Source: Diadema setosum (lineage: Eukaryota; Echinodermata; Echinoidea; Diadematoida; Diadematidae). Taken from it: a stretch of DNA of 64,000 nt. Position 1 is the stretch's first letter; each line of letters begins with the position of its first letter. The translations under genes and the position numbers were made by a program. Under the pieces are notes generated by a model. That model saw only the letters and a program-made list of their open reading frames with translations. It searched no databases and was not told the origin of the DNA. This document shows positions 45,251 to 55,477 of this stretch, one piece after another. The DNA is taken from the NCBI GenBank assembly GCA_033980235.1, contig CM067066.1:26905476-26969475 (forward strand), written 5' to 3'.

Positions 45251-46979
45251 AGCCTAATTTTGAGGGGTCCTTTTTTTGGCCATCCTGGCCACACCTACCA
45301 CCGATGACCAGCCAGACGTGCATTTCCATACTCAGGGGCATATGTACTAAATTGCTATACACATAAAAATTGGTAACCTTTTCAGCTAGGCTGACCCCCG
45401 CTGGCTCCCGGACTAATAGGTCCTAGGGAAAATATGTAGGCAAGTACACTATAGAGAAATGAGAGAAAAAGAAAGGAGTAATAGAGGAAAGAAAAAATAT
45501 ACTCAAGACAGCTTCCAACTCTCCTTGGGTACATTTTCTCCCATGATTATTGAAAATTTTTCGTTGTTCGCAGCATTTCCGTCGCGTGTTCTTCGTGTAC
45601 GTAACATGCTGTACTTTAGCAATGATACACACGACATTCGCACATAGGTCGTGAAAACTTCGCACAAATTGCGCAAGAATAGTTTTCGGCTTCATTGTCG
45701 GAACACATTCGGAGAAAAACTTTTCCGAATGTTGGATTTTGTCATTCGCGTCCTTCGCAAATCGTTCGCGTGCTCCGTGAAATCCCACCCTAAGAGCCCT
45801 AGTATGAACGACTTAACCCGTTCAGGACGAGTCCCGAGTATACGCTGTATCACCCCTCACTGTAATATCAACGCTAAATGTAATACGACCCTAAATGTAA
45901 TACACCTTAACCCTAAATGTAATAACAACCCTAAATGTAATACATTTTAACGCTAAATGTAATAATCGAGTCAACCCTAAATGTAATACATTTTAACCCT
46001 AAATGTAATAACCGGAGACAACCCTAAATGTAATACACATGTCATGTCAACCCTAAATGTAATACATGTCAACCCTAAATGTAATATTGACCCTTAATGT
46101 AATACATGTCAACCCAAAATGTAATATCGACCCTAAATGTAATACTCTTTTAACCCTAAATGTAATATCGACCCTAAATGTAATACATCTTAACCCTAAA
46201 TGTAATATCGACCCTAAATGTAATACTTCTTTAACCCTAAATGTAATATCGACCCTATGTAATACATCTTAACCCTATAAATGTAATACATCTTAACCCT
46301 AAATGTAATAACAAACCTAAATGTAATACATTTCAACCCTAAATGTAATATCGACCCTAAATGTAATACATCTTAACGCTAAATGTAATATCGACCCTAA
46401 ATGTAATACATCTGAATGCTAAATGTAATAACAACCCTAAATGTAATACATCTTAATGCTAAATGTAATAACAATCCTAAATGTAATTCATGTCAACCCT
46501 AAATGTGATACATCTTGACGCTTAATGTAATTACGACCCTGAATTTAAAGATCTCATTATAGAGAGTGTAACCAACGCAGCATATCGGGCAAAAGGTCAG
46601 GGGGTATATGAAGGGGATATATGACGCAACTTTTTATAGCGCTCTTGAAAGAGCAGCAATAGTTGCTTAGATTTGTTTTTGTTGTTTACCCAGGTAAAGA
46701 TCACACAGTCTTATTAATTCCTTTGTTTGCTGCAAAGTTAATTAGGTACATTAAACATAGGTGTTTTTTTTTTAATCTATACCTTTATCATACAATCACA
46801 TGAACATTTTGTATTCCAATCTTCCTTCAGTGTTCATGTTTGTTTAAAGTTTTGATGAAAAAGAAAAAAAAATGGGCAAAAATTATTTGCAAGGAAACTC
46901 TGAATATGAATAATATTGCAAGAAAAAAAAAACATATACCTACTGATAAAAAGGGATGATAGAGCGAGTAGATTGAGAT

Positions 46980-47093
46980 TATTAGAAATTAGAAAGATTT
47001 GTTCACAAGGTAAAATAACTTGTCTGGTTTCTGTTGTAATGTTCACAAATGAGAAGTATGAAAATAAAATGAATTGAATTGAATTGAATTTAG
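46980..47093 (+). repeat. LINE/SINE 3'-end fragment with (GAATT)n tail, copy 1
   Basis: TTGTTCACAAGGTAAAATAACTTGTCTGGTTTCTGTTGTAATGTTCACAAATGAGAAGTATGAAAATAAAATGAATTGAATTGAATTGAATT matches 48425-48530 closely. The AATAAA plus pentamer tail is that of a LINE 3' end of the LINE-A type. It sits in the loop of the foldback element. Confidence 0.6.
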
Positions 47094-48237
47094 AAAGATT
47101 TCGCAATTTTTTTACTAACCATCATTGTCTATGTAACGTTTCAATGACGAAATGTCTGTCACACATTGACATTTTATGGCAGCAAATCACTGTCCGAAAT
47201 ATTAGCCTCATGACATTGTTCACTACTCCTGGTAATCACTACTATACTTATAGTGACACAAAACTGGGACAAGTGGTCGTTGGGAGGGTACACGAAATAA
47301 ATTTTAAAATGCCAGTAAAGCAAAAAGAAGTAGATGTCTTTTTTATCATCTTTGAGTCACCATTTGTATATTGACTTTCCTATGATATGTGAATGTATGA
47401 GTAAGGCAAACTGACTTAACTTTTGCCCATTTTTTTCTTTTTCAACAAAACTCTAAGCAATAATGAACACTGAATAAAGATTGGAACACAAAATGTTTAT
47501 GTGATTGTATGTTAAAGTAATAGATTTAAGAACTATGTCACATGGACCTAATTAACTTTGCAGCAAACAATGGATGTAATAAGATTTTTACATGGGTAAA
47601 CAACAAAAATAAGTCCAAGCAACTGCTGTCGTTCTTTCAAGAGTGCGAGAGAAAGTTGCGTCATATCTCCTTTGTATACCCCCTGACCTTTTGCCCGATA
47701 TTCTGCGTTGCTTACCCTCTATAATCAGGTGTATATACATTTAAGGTCGTGATTACATTAAGCGTTGAATATATTATATTTGATAGGGTTGACATGAATT
47801 ACATTTAGGATTGTTATTACATTTAGCGTTAAAATGTATTACATTTAGGGTTGTTATTACATTTAGCATTAAGATGTATTACATTTAGGGTCGATATTAC
47901 ATTTAGCGTTAAGATGTACTACATTTAGGGTCGATATTACATTTAGGGTTGAAATGTATTACATTTTGGGTTGTTATTACATTTAGGGTTGAGGTGTATT
48001 ACATTTAGGGTCGATATTACATTTAGGGTTAAGATGTATTACATTTAGGGTCGATATTACATTTAGGGTTAAAAAGTATTACATTTAGGGTCGATATTAC
48101 ATTTAGGGTTGACATGTATTACATTTAGGGTCGATATTACATTTAGGATTGACATGTATTACATTTAGGGTTGTCTCCGGTTATTACATTTAGGGTTAAA
48201 ATGTATTACATTTAGGGTTGACTCGATTATTACATTT

Positions 48238-48531
48238 ATCTTATCTACTATCCGTTCTCCGTTTCTTTTTCACAAACACTGATTACTCGGGGCTTACAGC
48301 CAAACAAGCTTGCTTTCATGTAGGTCCCGCCATACTTTTCTTTGATCAACCCCATCTCGATTTCGAATTTGACCAGTTATTACATATAATTACTGTGTTA
48401 TCACCATGTATATTGTTGTGTTTTGCACATTGTTTACAAGGTGAAAGAACTTGTTTGATTTCTGTTATAATGTCCACAAATGAGAAGTATGGAAATAAAA
48501 TGAATTGAAATTGAAATTGAATTGAAAACAT
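48238..48531 (+). mobile_element. LINE 3'-end insertion in the right arm of the foldback element, copy 2
   Basis: The CCCTAAATGTAAT-type array is interrupted at 48238 and resumes at about 48532. The ~294 inserted bases end in ACAAATGAGAAGTATGGAAATAAAATGAATTGAAATTGAAATTGAATTG, a LINE-type tail shared with 46980-47093. The insertion post-dates the array. Confidence 0.65.
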
Positions 48532-48642
48532 TTAGCGTTAAAATGTATTACATTTAGGGTTGTTATTACATTTAGGGTTAAGGTGTATTACATTTAGGGT
48601 CGATATTACATTTAGCGTTGATATTACATTTAGGGGTGATAC

Positions 48643-49000
48643 ATACCCGGGCAGGTGTCTATGGGAAATGCGTGTTGTAGCAAAATCAGTCCGAATTTCA
48701 AGGCTTCTAGAATTGTCTCTCGACACTACAAAATCTTGCGTATAGTTCTTACGATGTTTGCACGACGTTCGTACGCCCGCCTTGCGAAAAGAGGGTTTCG
48801 TAAGAAGTTAAACAAAAAATCTTGGACAAGCCCATCGACCAGGCTACGAACTTACGAACGGTCTACGAACTGTCTACGAACGCTGGTTTCGTATGGTCTT
48901 CCTAAGAAGATCTTACGAAATTGTCTAAAAATCGTTCGTACGGCGTTCGTAGCAGTTCGTAAAGGCATTTGTGACCGAGTCTTAAGGAATATACAGGCAC
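48643..49000. other. TTCGTA/TACGAA-rich sequence, possible element remnant
   Basis: Dense in TACGAAC and TTCGTA words and ending GTGACCGAGTCTTAAG. It resembles the sequence just left of 36649 (GAACGCCGTACGAA occurs in both, in opposite orientation). It could be the far end of an element that was split by the two large insertions between them. Confidence 0.35.
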
Positions 49001-49497
49001 ATTATAGGCACTGTATAGGTACAGACGAGCATAATGGGGAAGGTTGACTGACACCTTCGGATAAAAACGATTTCGACTACATTGAAACTGATAACATGAA
49101 CGTTGTATAGGTCTATACGTCTGTTTGTTGCATATTGCTATCTTATTGGGAGGGACTATGTGAGATCAGAGTGTGCCAGTTTGTCTTCTCTTGATCGTGA
49201 TAGTTCGTCATTCATTGAGTCAGTATTTCTTTGTTGCCGCTTTGCCAGAAAAGTCTTTGGATGTGATGGAACATCTTGTCTACTTTGCACATCGGGCATA
49301 GCTGGGCCTAATCACTATAATTCTGAAGTACCACTGTTTTGAAAAAAAAAAACCCACATCGAAGCAAACACTAAAGAGAAGTAGTTCAAAGTAAAAACAT
49401 GCGCAACTTCAGAAATCTATATATAGACCAATTTGGTTTGGGTGCTTAGTTTATATTTTAAATTTCTAACGGGGGGGGGGGGGGCCTTCAAGTATGT

Positions 49498-49533
49498 CCA
49501 AGGAGGTACTAGACGAGCCTGGTACCTCCTTGG
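49498..49533. other. Perfect 12-bp hairpin
   Basis: CCAAGGAGGTAC (49498-49509) and GTACCTCCTTGG (49522-49533) are exact complements around a 12-base loop. A poly-G run (49471-49485) lies just upstream. Role unknown; it may be the core of a small palindromic element. Confidence 0.6.
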
Positions 49534-50040
49534 TATGCGTATTAAAACATACTGATACCAACGCACCTGGCTCATCGCATAATCCAACCCAGTGAAAGTG
49601 GTTAAATTGTTCGTTTTTGGAACCCCCAGTTATGGCCGCCATAAGTTGCAGTCCTCTGAAGTCGGATTCATCTATAGTTTCCGAATAATTTCTTCGATCC
49701 AATTTACATTAAGAACTCAATATTCTCTTTCAGTTCAGCTCAGTTCAGTTCATTTTTATGAACTGAATTGCTATGGTAGGCCTATTGGGCTACTCTCTTG
49801 TCAAAACTGTTCTATGGAGTTGATCCCCACACCCTGAAATTGAACCACAAAAATTGCGTGAGGATGTAACAAAAATGAATTGCCTTCTCATTTCATTTCA
49901 AAGTGCGATTAAACCTCTAAGCACCATTTCATTTTTCGACACATACATAGTGAAAGCGTAGCTGATAGTCATCGCTTTGTTGTCGTCACTGCTGCTGCAT
50001 GCTGCTTTGAATAGAGAATAAATAATTTATCGGTCGTGCC

Positions 50041-50210
50041 TAGGGGCGGATCCAGGAATTCCGTAAAGAGGGGGCGCGTTTACAAAATTAGGGGGGGGGG
50101 GGCGCACGCACCCCTTCCCCCATTTTTTCTGTTTATTTCTTCTGTTTCAACAAAGAATAAAGGGGGGGGGGGGCGTGCGCCGGTTGCGGTCCTCCCTGGA
50201 TCCGCCACTG
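50041..50210. mobile_element. 170-bp hAT-type MITE
   Basis: TAGGGGCGGATCCAGG at the left and CCTGGATCCGCCACTG at the right are inverted tips, resembling hAT termini. Flanks GTCGTGCC (50033-50040) and GTACTGCC (50211-50218) agree at 6 of 8 positions, consistent with an old 8-bp duplication. Two poly-G tracts lie inside. The right tip is the same as that ending the block at 1-764. Confidence 0.75.
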
Positions 50211-50238
50211 GTACTGCCAATGTATGCCGTTATGGGAC

Positions 50239-50690
50239 CTTGTGGAGCCGGGATTTGTAGCAACGTCGGGATTAGTAGAAACGTCTCAACGGGATTTAAA
50301 AACAACCCTGAGATTTGTAGAGTCGTCTCACTTAACTCATTTAAACATATGAGATCATATCACCATAATTAGATGCTGTCTGCCAAGTTTGGTGAAAATC
50401 CGTTGTTGGCTTTACAAGAACGTGAAAACGAGAAAGGTTTTTCATGAGCAGTTTTGTGTAGATATCGACATCATCTAAATTCATATACCGTCGGTATACG
50501 TTATACCGTTGAAACACATGATTTAACATAACCCGGCAAAATTTGACTTTTTTTACATTTCCCCGCGAGACGTTTTTACATCTCCCGTTGATGAAATTTT
50601 TCCAGATTTTTACATTTCCCGGCGAGACCTTATTACATTTCCCAGCGTTTTACAATTCCCGGCGTTATTACAAATCCCGGCTCTCCACAG
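50239..50690. mobile_element. ~450-bp MITE with CCGGGATTTGTA inverted ends
   Basis: CTTGTGGAGCCGGGATTTGTAGCAACGTCGGGATT at the left is matched by the complement of AATTCCCGGCGTTATTACAAATCCCGGCTCTCCACAG at the right. Internal TTTTTACATTTCCCGGCGAGAC motifs recur several times near the right end. Confidence 0.65.
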
Positions 50691-51967
50691 ACCTAATGTA
50701 TTCAGGAGTTCAGTTACGGAGGTACAGTATCATGGGCGTAAATCCCGGGGGGGGGGGGGGATGGGGGGGGGGAGATATATCCCCCCCCCCCCCCCTGAAA
50801 TGGAGGAGGGAGGGGGTGACCTGTACAATCATCCCCCCTGAATTTTGAAGAAAAAAAATGGAGGGAGCAGAAATGTGATTGTATAAATTTTGGCATATTG
50901 CATGACGATTAAACGCCGGCCTTCAGACAGGTAACAGAGCTGAACAGTATTCTATCTTGTAGGAAAATGTATACATAATTTTCTCAAGCACTCGCTCGCT
51001 TCGCTCGCTCGCGAAGAAAGTAACATCGACATACACTGTAAGGTATGGCTCAGACGTTGACAACGTCAAATAGTATAGGCCTATAATATGGTAAACATGC
51101 TATGACGCAAGTAACTGGGGACCATCTGCAAGATATGTACGAAAACAAACAAACAAACAATAACAAAAACTATATCGCCATAATTGAACCCCCTCCATTT
51201 CCTGAATCATTCCTGAGAAACGACAGTGACTGGTGACTCAGTCAGGATACATCTATGAGCATACCCAGGGAAGATCAGGGGCGTTGAATCTATCTCGGGG
51301 GGGGGGGGGGGGGGGGGCAAAGGGGCATTTGCTCCGCCCCTACGGAAGTGTTTAGGCAGACAAATCATTTATCCCCCGAGCAATTCCCGAGATGAGGACA
51401 GATCTCGAACTTTCTTAATGGAAAATTGTCCAAATATCGCCAGAACTATGCACCAGATCGTTGTATTGCAATCATAAACATGCAAAAGCTCCGCTATACA
51501 GGATCCCTTTCGATAGACTTTGTACACTTTTGAGATTGACGTATATGTCCCTAATCTATCGAAGAGTGTGGAGCAGATCTTTCACTTAGCAAAAGCACCC
51601 TCATATGCAGAGGCGTCGATGGGGGGGGGGGGGGATGCCGTTCCCCCATAAAAGTGGGGCAAACAAAAGAGAAAAATATAGCTACAAACGGCAGTGTTTG
51701 GAGTGTAAAATGTCAAAATTTTAAAGCTCGCTCGCATTTAATCGCTATGCCATTCTCCTGATGCTGCTGCCAGTGAATGGCAGCAGTTGCGCCCGGTGCG
51801 CCCCGGCCCCTTAATTTCCAAAGCGAAAAATATAGCTACAAACGGCAGTTTTGGGACTTTAAAATCTCAAAATTTTGAAGCTCGCTCGCTTCGCTCGCTC
51901 GCATTTAATTGTTATGCCATTCTCCTAATGTTGCAGCTAGTAATTGCCAGCAGTTTTCGCCCGATGC

Positions 51968-53773
51968 AGTTCGAAAAACCAGTTGGCTAACTGGTACTGG
52001 TACCAGTTGATTCCAGTTAAGGCAACTGGTTTCAACATGGAAATTTGAACCTGGAATCAACTGGTATTCGTCCAAATGGAATCAACTGGTACCAGTTGGA
52101 ATCGACTGGTATCAACTGGAATCAACTGGGATCCAGTTGACAAAATTAATTTTGTGTTGAATTATTTGATGTATGGGTTTATACCAGAACATGTGTATGT
52201 CACGACATTGTTAATATTTAACCTATCATAACCCTACAGCTAGACATAAAGCCTATACCTACAAGTACATCTAGGCTTAGCCTATGTCCTAGACCTAGTT
52301 AGTGCAAGGGATATTTCATTCACATATATAGGGCCATCTATTTGCAATACTTTAAGACATGGTTACCAAGTAGATTACATTTTTATTATAAAAATATAAA
52401 AATACCTCATCAAAGGTACAAGTTGAAATTGTGAATATCACGGCAATAATATTAGGTAAATTTCTAATTACATTTCAGACATTCAAGAGTTTATTGAAAT
52501 CATAAAAACAATAAATTTAACAATATTTTATATTTTTCACATAGAGAATTTGAATAGCTTATGAATATTCATGTGCAATAGAACCAGTAAAAACCAATAG
52601 AAACCAACTGGTATCAAGTGGTATCAACATTTCAATGTTTTAGTTCCTGGGTTTTAATCTAGAATGAAATGGTAAGCAAGTCCATGCAGTCAGGTACATG
52701 GGTTTCAAGTTGTGTCAACTAACTATTTGCACACAAACCGACACAAACATGCACACACAAACACACACACACAAACTGGTCGAAATACAGTCTGTCAGTT
52801 TAAGTGTCAACTGATCTAAATTGGTTCCAGTTGAGTTAAGTTGAAGTCATTAAGAGTCCAAGTTCATGCAATCATGTCAAATGTTTTGCTCTATTTTGTT
52901 TTGTTTACTTTTTAATTTTTAAAATTTTTTAAGTTTTAACTTTTTTTTTTAAAAAAAGTAGACTCCAGATAAGACTCAAACTGGCATCAGCTGCAGGTAC
53001 CATTACCTTAATTAAGATATCAACTGGTACACAATGAGACTTCAAGTGGTATCAACTTGTACCTGTAGATTACAATTGTTATCAAGTGGCACCGTGGTAC
53101 ACATTGAGACTTGAACTGGTATCAACTCATAGACCAGTAGAGTAGACTTTCAATTGATATCATCTGGTACACAATGAGACTTGAACTGGTATCAACTGGT
53201 ATCAGTAAAATTTCAACTGGCAGGAACTGTTACCAACTGGTACAAAATGATATTTGAACTGGTATCAACTGGCAACCAGTAGACTGGCTCCAATTGGACT
53301 GGTAAGCAGTGCAACTTCAACTGGGATAAACTGGTACCAGTAAGACTTCAACTGGTATCAACTGGTACAAAATGACACTTGAACTGGTATCAACTGGTAC
53401 CATAAGACTTCAACTGACAGAAACTGTTACCAACTGGTACAGTGATACTTGAACTGGTATTACAACTGGCCATCAGTAGACTTTTACTGGTTTCAACTGG
53501 TAAGCAGTGCAACTTCAACTGGTATAAACTCGTACCAGTATGATTAAACTGGTATCAACTGGTACCAGTATGTCTTCAACTGGTATCAACTGGTTTCAAT
53601 TAGAATCGCTCATTTTGTTACTGGAAAGTTGGAGTTACCTTACTGGTTTCAACTGGTACCAGTTGAAACCAGTTAAGACCAGTTAAGACCAGTTAAAACC
53701 AGTAACGACCAGTTAAAAATGCTTACTGGTTTGTACTGGTTTCTACTGGTTTCTACTGGTTTTTTGACCTGGG
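51968..53773. mobile_element. 1.8-kb ACTGGT/ACCAGT-repeat element
   Basis: This block interrupts a ~165-bp unit of the hAT-like element (compare GCCCGATGC|G at 34840 with GCCCGATGC|A at 51967). Both ends are dense in CCAGTTG/CAACTGGT words and begin with a TCGAAAAACCAGT- or TCAAAAAACCAGT-type tip in inverted orientation. The right two-thirds is an irregular array of ACTTCAACTGGTATCAACTGGTACCAGTA units. The centre (52150-52600) is AT-rich unique DNA. No coding sequence was found. Confidence 0.65.
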
Positions 53774-54724
53774 AAGCGAAAAATATAGCTACAAACGGCA
53801 GTTTTGGGACTGTAAAATTTTTAAAATTTTGAAGCTCGCTCGCTTCGCTTGCTCGCATTTAATCATTATGCCATTCTCCTGATGTTGCTGCTAGTAATTG
53901 CCAGTAGTTTTCGCCCGGTGCGCCTCCTTAATTTCCAAAGCGAAAAAATACAGCCACAAACGACAGTTTGGGGGACTGTAAAATGTCAAAATTATCAAGC
54001 TCACTCGCTTCGCTCGCTCGCATTTAATCATTATGCCATTCTCCTGATGTTGCTGCCAGTAACTGCCAGCAATTTTCGCCCGGTGCGCCCCCCTTTCCAA
54101 AGCGAAAAAAATACAGCCACAAAGGACAGTTTTTGGGACTGTAAAATATCAAAATTTTCAAGCTCACTCGCCTCGCTCGCTCGCATTTAATCGTTATGCC
54201 ATTCTCCTGATGTTACTGCCAGTAATTGCCGGCAGTTGCGCCCGGTGTGTCCCCCCCCCCCCCCCTTGATTTCCAAAGCGAAAAAATACAGCCACAAACG
54301 ACAGTTTGGGGACTGTAAAATGTCAAAATTTTCAAACTCGCTCGCTTTCATTAATCGTTATGCCATTCTCCTGATGTTGCATGCTGCCAGTAATTGCCAG
54401 CAGTTGTGCCCGGTGCGCCCCCCCCCCCCTTAATTTCCAAAGCGAAAAATATAGCTACAAACGACAGTTTTGGGACTGTTAAAAGTCAAAATTTTCAAGC
54501 TCACTCGCTTCGCTCGCTCGTATTCAATCGTTATGCCATTCTCCTGATGTTGCTGCCAGTAATTGCCAGCAGTTGCACCTGGTGCGCCCCCCCCCCCTTA
54601 ATTTCCAAAGCAAAAAATACAGCCACAAACGGCAGTTTTTGGACTGTAAAATGTCAAAATTTTCAAGCTCGCTCGCTTCGCTCGCTCGCATTTAATCGCT
54701 ATACATGAATCTCTGTGTGACGAG

Positions 54725-55363
54725 GTGAAGCGGTCGCTTAACTTCGAAATTGAGACTCGCGACTCCAAGATCGCGGCGCTTGAGAAAGACGTCAAAAGTC
54801 TGAAATCAGCCATAGACAACTCGGAGCAATACTCCAGGCGGAACTGTCTGATATTCGCTGGGGTGGAGGAGAAGGATGGCGAAAGTACGGACGTCATCAT
54901 AAAGGACATCTGCCGAAATGAGCTCGACGTCGAACTGGACGATGGAGACATCGATCGGAGTCATCGCCTGGGATCTCCTCTGCCTGACGGTGGTCCAGAC
55001 AACCGACAGCCCAACATACCGTCTCGACGAAAGAAACGACATCGGAACATCATTGTGAAATTCACGAACTACAGGATCCGTGAAAAGGTCTACGGCGCCA
55101 GGAGGAAACTTCGCGATTCTTCGTCAGCCATCCCCGTGTTCATCAATGAAAACTTAACGAAAACGCGGTCGAATCTCTTTTGGAGGATAAAGAAAGCCAT
55201 CAGGAACAGAACCCATCAAATATGGACACAAGACGGTGTGATCATCGTCAAAGACTCCAAAGGTGGACGCACCAAGGTAACTCGAGAGAGCGATCTTGCC
55301 AAACTGTCCGACTTGAACGTTATAGTTAAACTTTACCCGAACAAGTGTACAAACACTTTGTAG
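54725..55363 (+). pseudogene. LINE-D ORF1 protein, 5'-truncated
   Basis: The 212-codon frame begins within a coiled coil (EIETRDSKIAALEKDVKSLK), then SRRNCLIFAGVEE, DIDRSHRLG, RHRNIIVKFTNYRIREKVY, VFINENLTKTR and an ATG-less RIKKAIRNR to IVVKLYPN tail. This is the RRM-like plus C-terminal domain layout of LINE ORF1 proteins (nucleic-acid chaperone, RNA binding in the retrotransposition particle). The VKFTNYRxREKVY and INENLT motifs correspond to the RxIIVKF and DLP landmarks of L1 ORF1p. The frame is open to its natural stop (TAG at 55361-55363). Only the N-terminus is missing through insertion-time truncation. Confidence 0.75.
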
Positions 55364-55477
55364 TGTATGACAATTTTTCATTCAACTTTGTGATATTTTG
55401 TATTGTGTAGTCCTCATTTGGTGTGTATGGTCATCTCATACCCGTGCGTTCTCTGTAAACAATCAGTTAAAAGTAAT

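Larger units (their letters stand above)
37568..45415. mobile_element. 7.8-kb giant foldback element with tandem-repeat arms
   Basis: TAGTCCGGGAGCCAGCGGGGGTCAGCC at 37568 is matched by the complement ending CCCGCTGGCTCCCGGACTA at 45415. Pairing continues almost perfectly for ~170 bases, then through arrays of a ~140-bp unit. ATA flanks both ends (37565-37567, 45416-45418). The left arm (to about 38775) and right arm (from about 44150) have seven or so units each, in opposite orientation. The ~5.4-kb centre is unique AT-rich DNA with no recognisable gene. The superfamily is unknown; sea-urchin TU elements are the nearest architectural parallel. Confidence 0.8.
36652..45790. mobile_element. 9.1-kb Harbinger-like element with TAA duplications, containing a second giant element
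   Basis: The left tip GGGTGGGATTTCACGGAGTA.. (from 36652) and the right tip ..CTCCGTGAAATCCCACCC (to 45790) are inverted over about 34 bases with one mismatch. They go on as ACGCGAACGATTTGC on both sides. TAA lies directly outside both ends (36649-36651, 45791-45793). The outer arms (36652-37567, 45419-45790) are rich in TTCGCGA/TCGCGAA words but diverge after ~40 bases. No Harbinger transposase or Myb-like ORF is present. Most of its length is the nested element 37568-45415. Confidence 0.75.
45847..48642. mobile_element. 2.8-kb foldback element with CCCTAAATGTAAT-repeat arms
   Basis: GTATCACCCCTCACTGTAATATCAACGC at the left is the complement of the right end, GCGTTGATATTACATTTAGGGGTGATAC. 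The outer ~700 bases of each arm are tandem ACCCTAAATGTAATA(CATCTTA/TCG) units of alternating 20 and 22 bases. The inner ~300 bases of each arm are unique and also inverted: ATATCGGGCAAAAGGTCAGGGGGTATA, GTTGTTTACCCAGGTAAA and TTTGCTGCAAAGTTAATTAGGT match their complements at 47480-47700. The loop is about 46900-47400. No ORF is present. Flanks ATACGCTG and ATACCCGG agree at only 6 of 8 positions, so the duplication is not certain. Confidence 0.82.

Noticed and set aside
45865..46545. Regular short repeats resembling a CRISPR array or telomeric CCCTAA repeats
   Set aside because: The spacers are themselves repeated and only 6-9 bases long, the unit is CCCTAAATGTAAT rather than pure CCCTAA, and the array has an inverted partner at 47.7-48.6 kb. 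It is the arm of a foldback transposon.
47542..47724. 60-codon ORF in the foldback inner arm
   Set aside because: Its sequence is the inverted copy of 46560-46740, with no equivalent conserved frame there.
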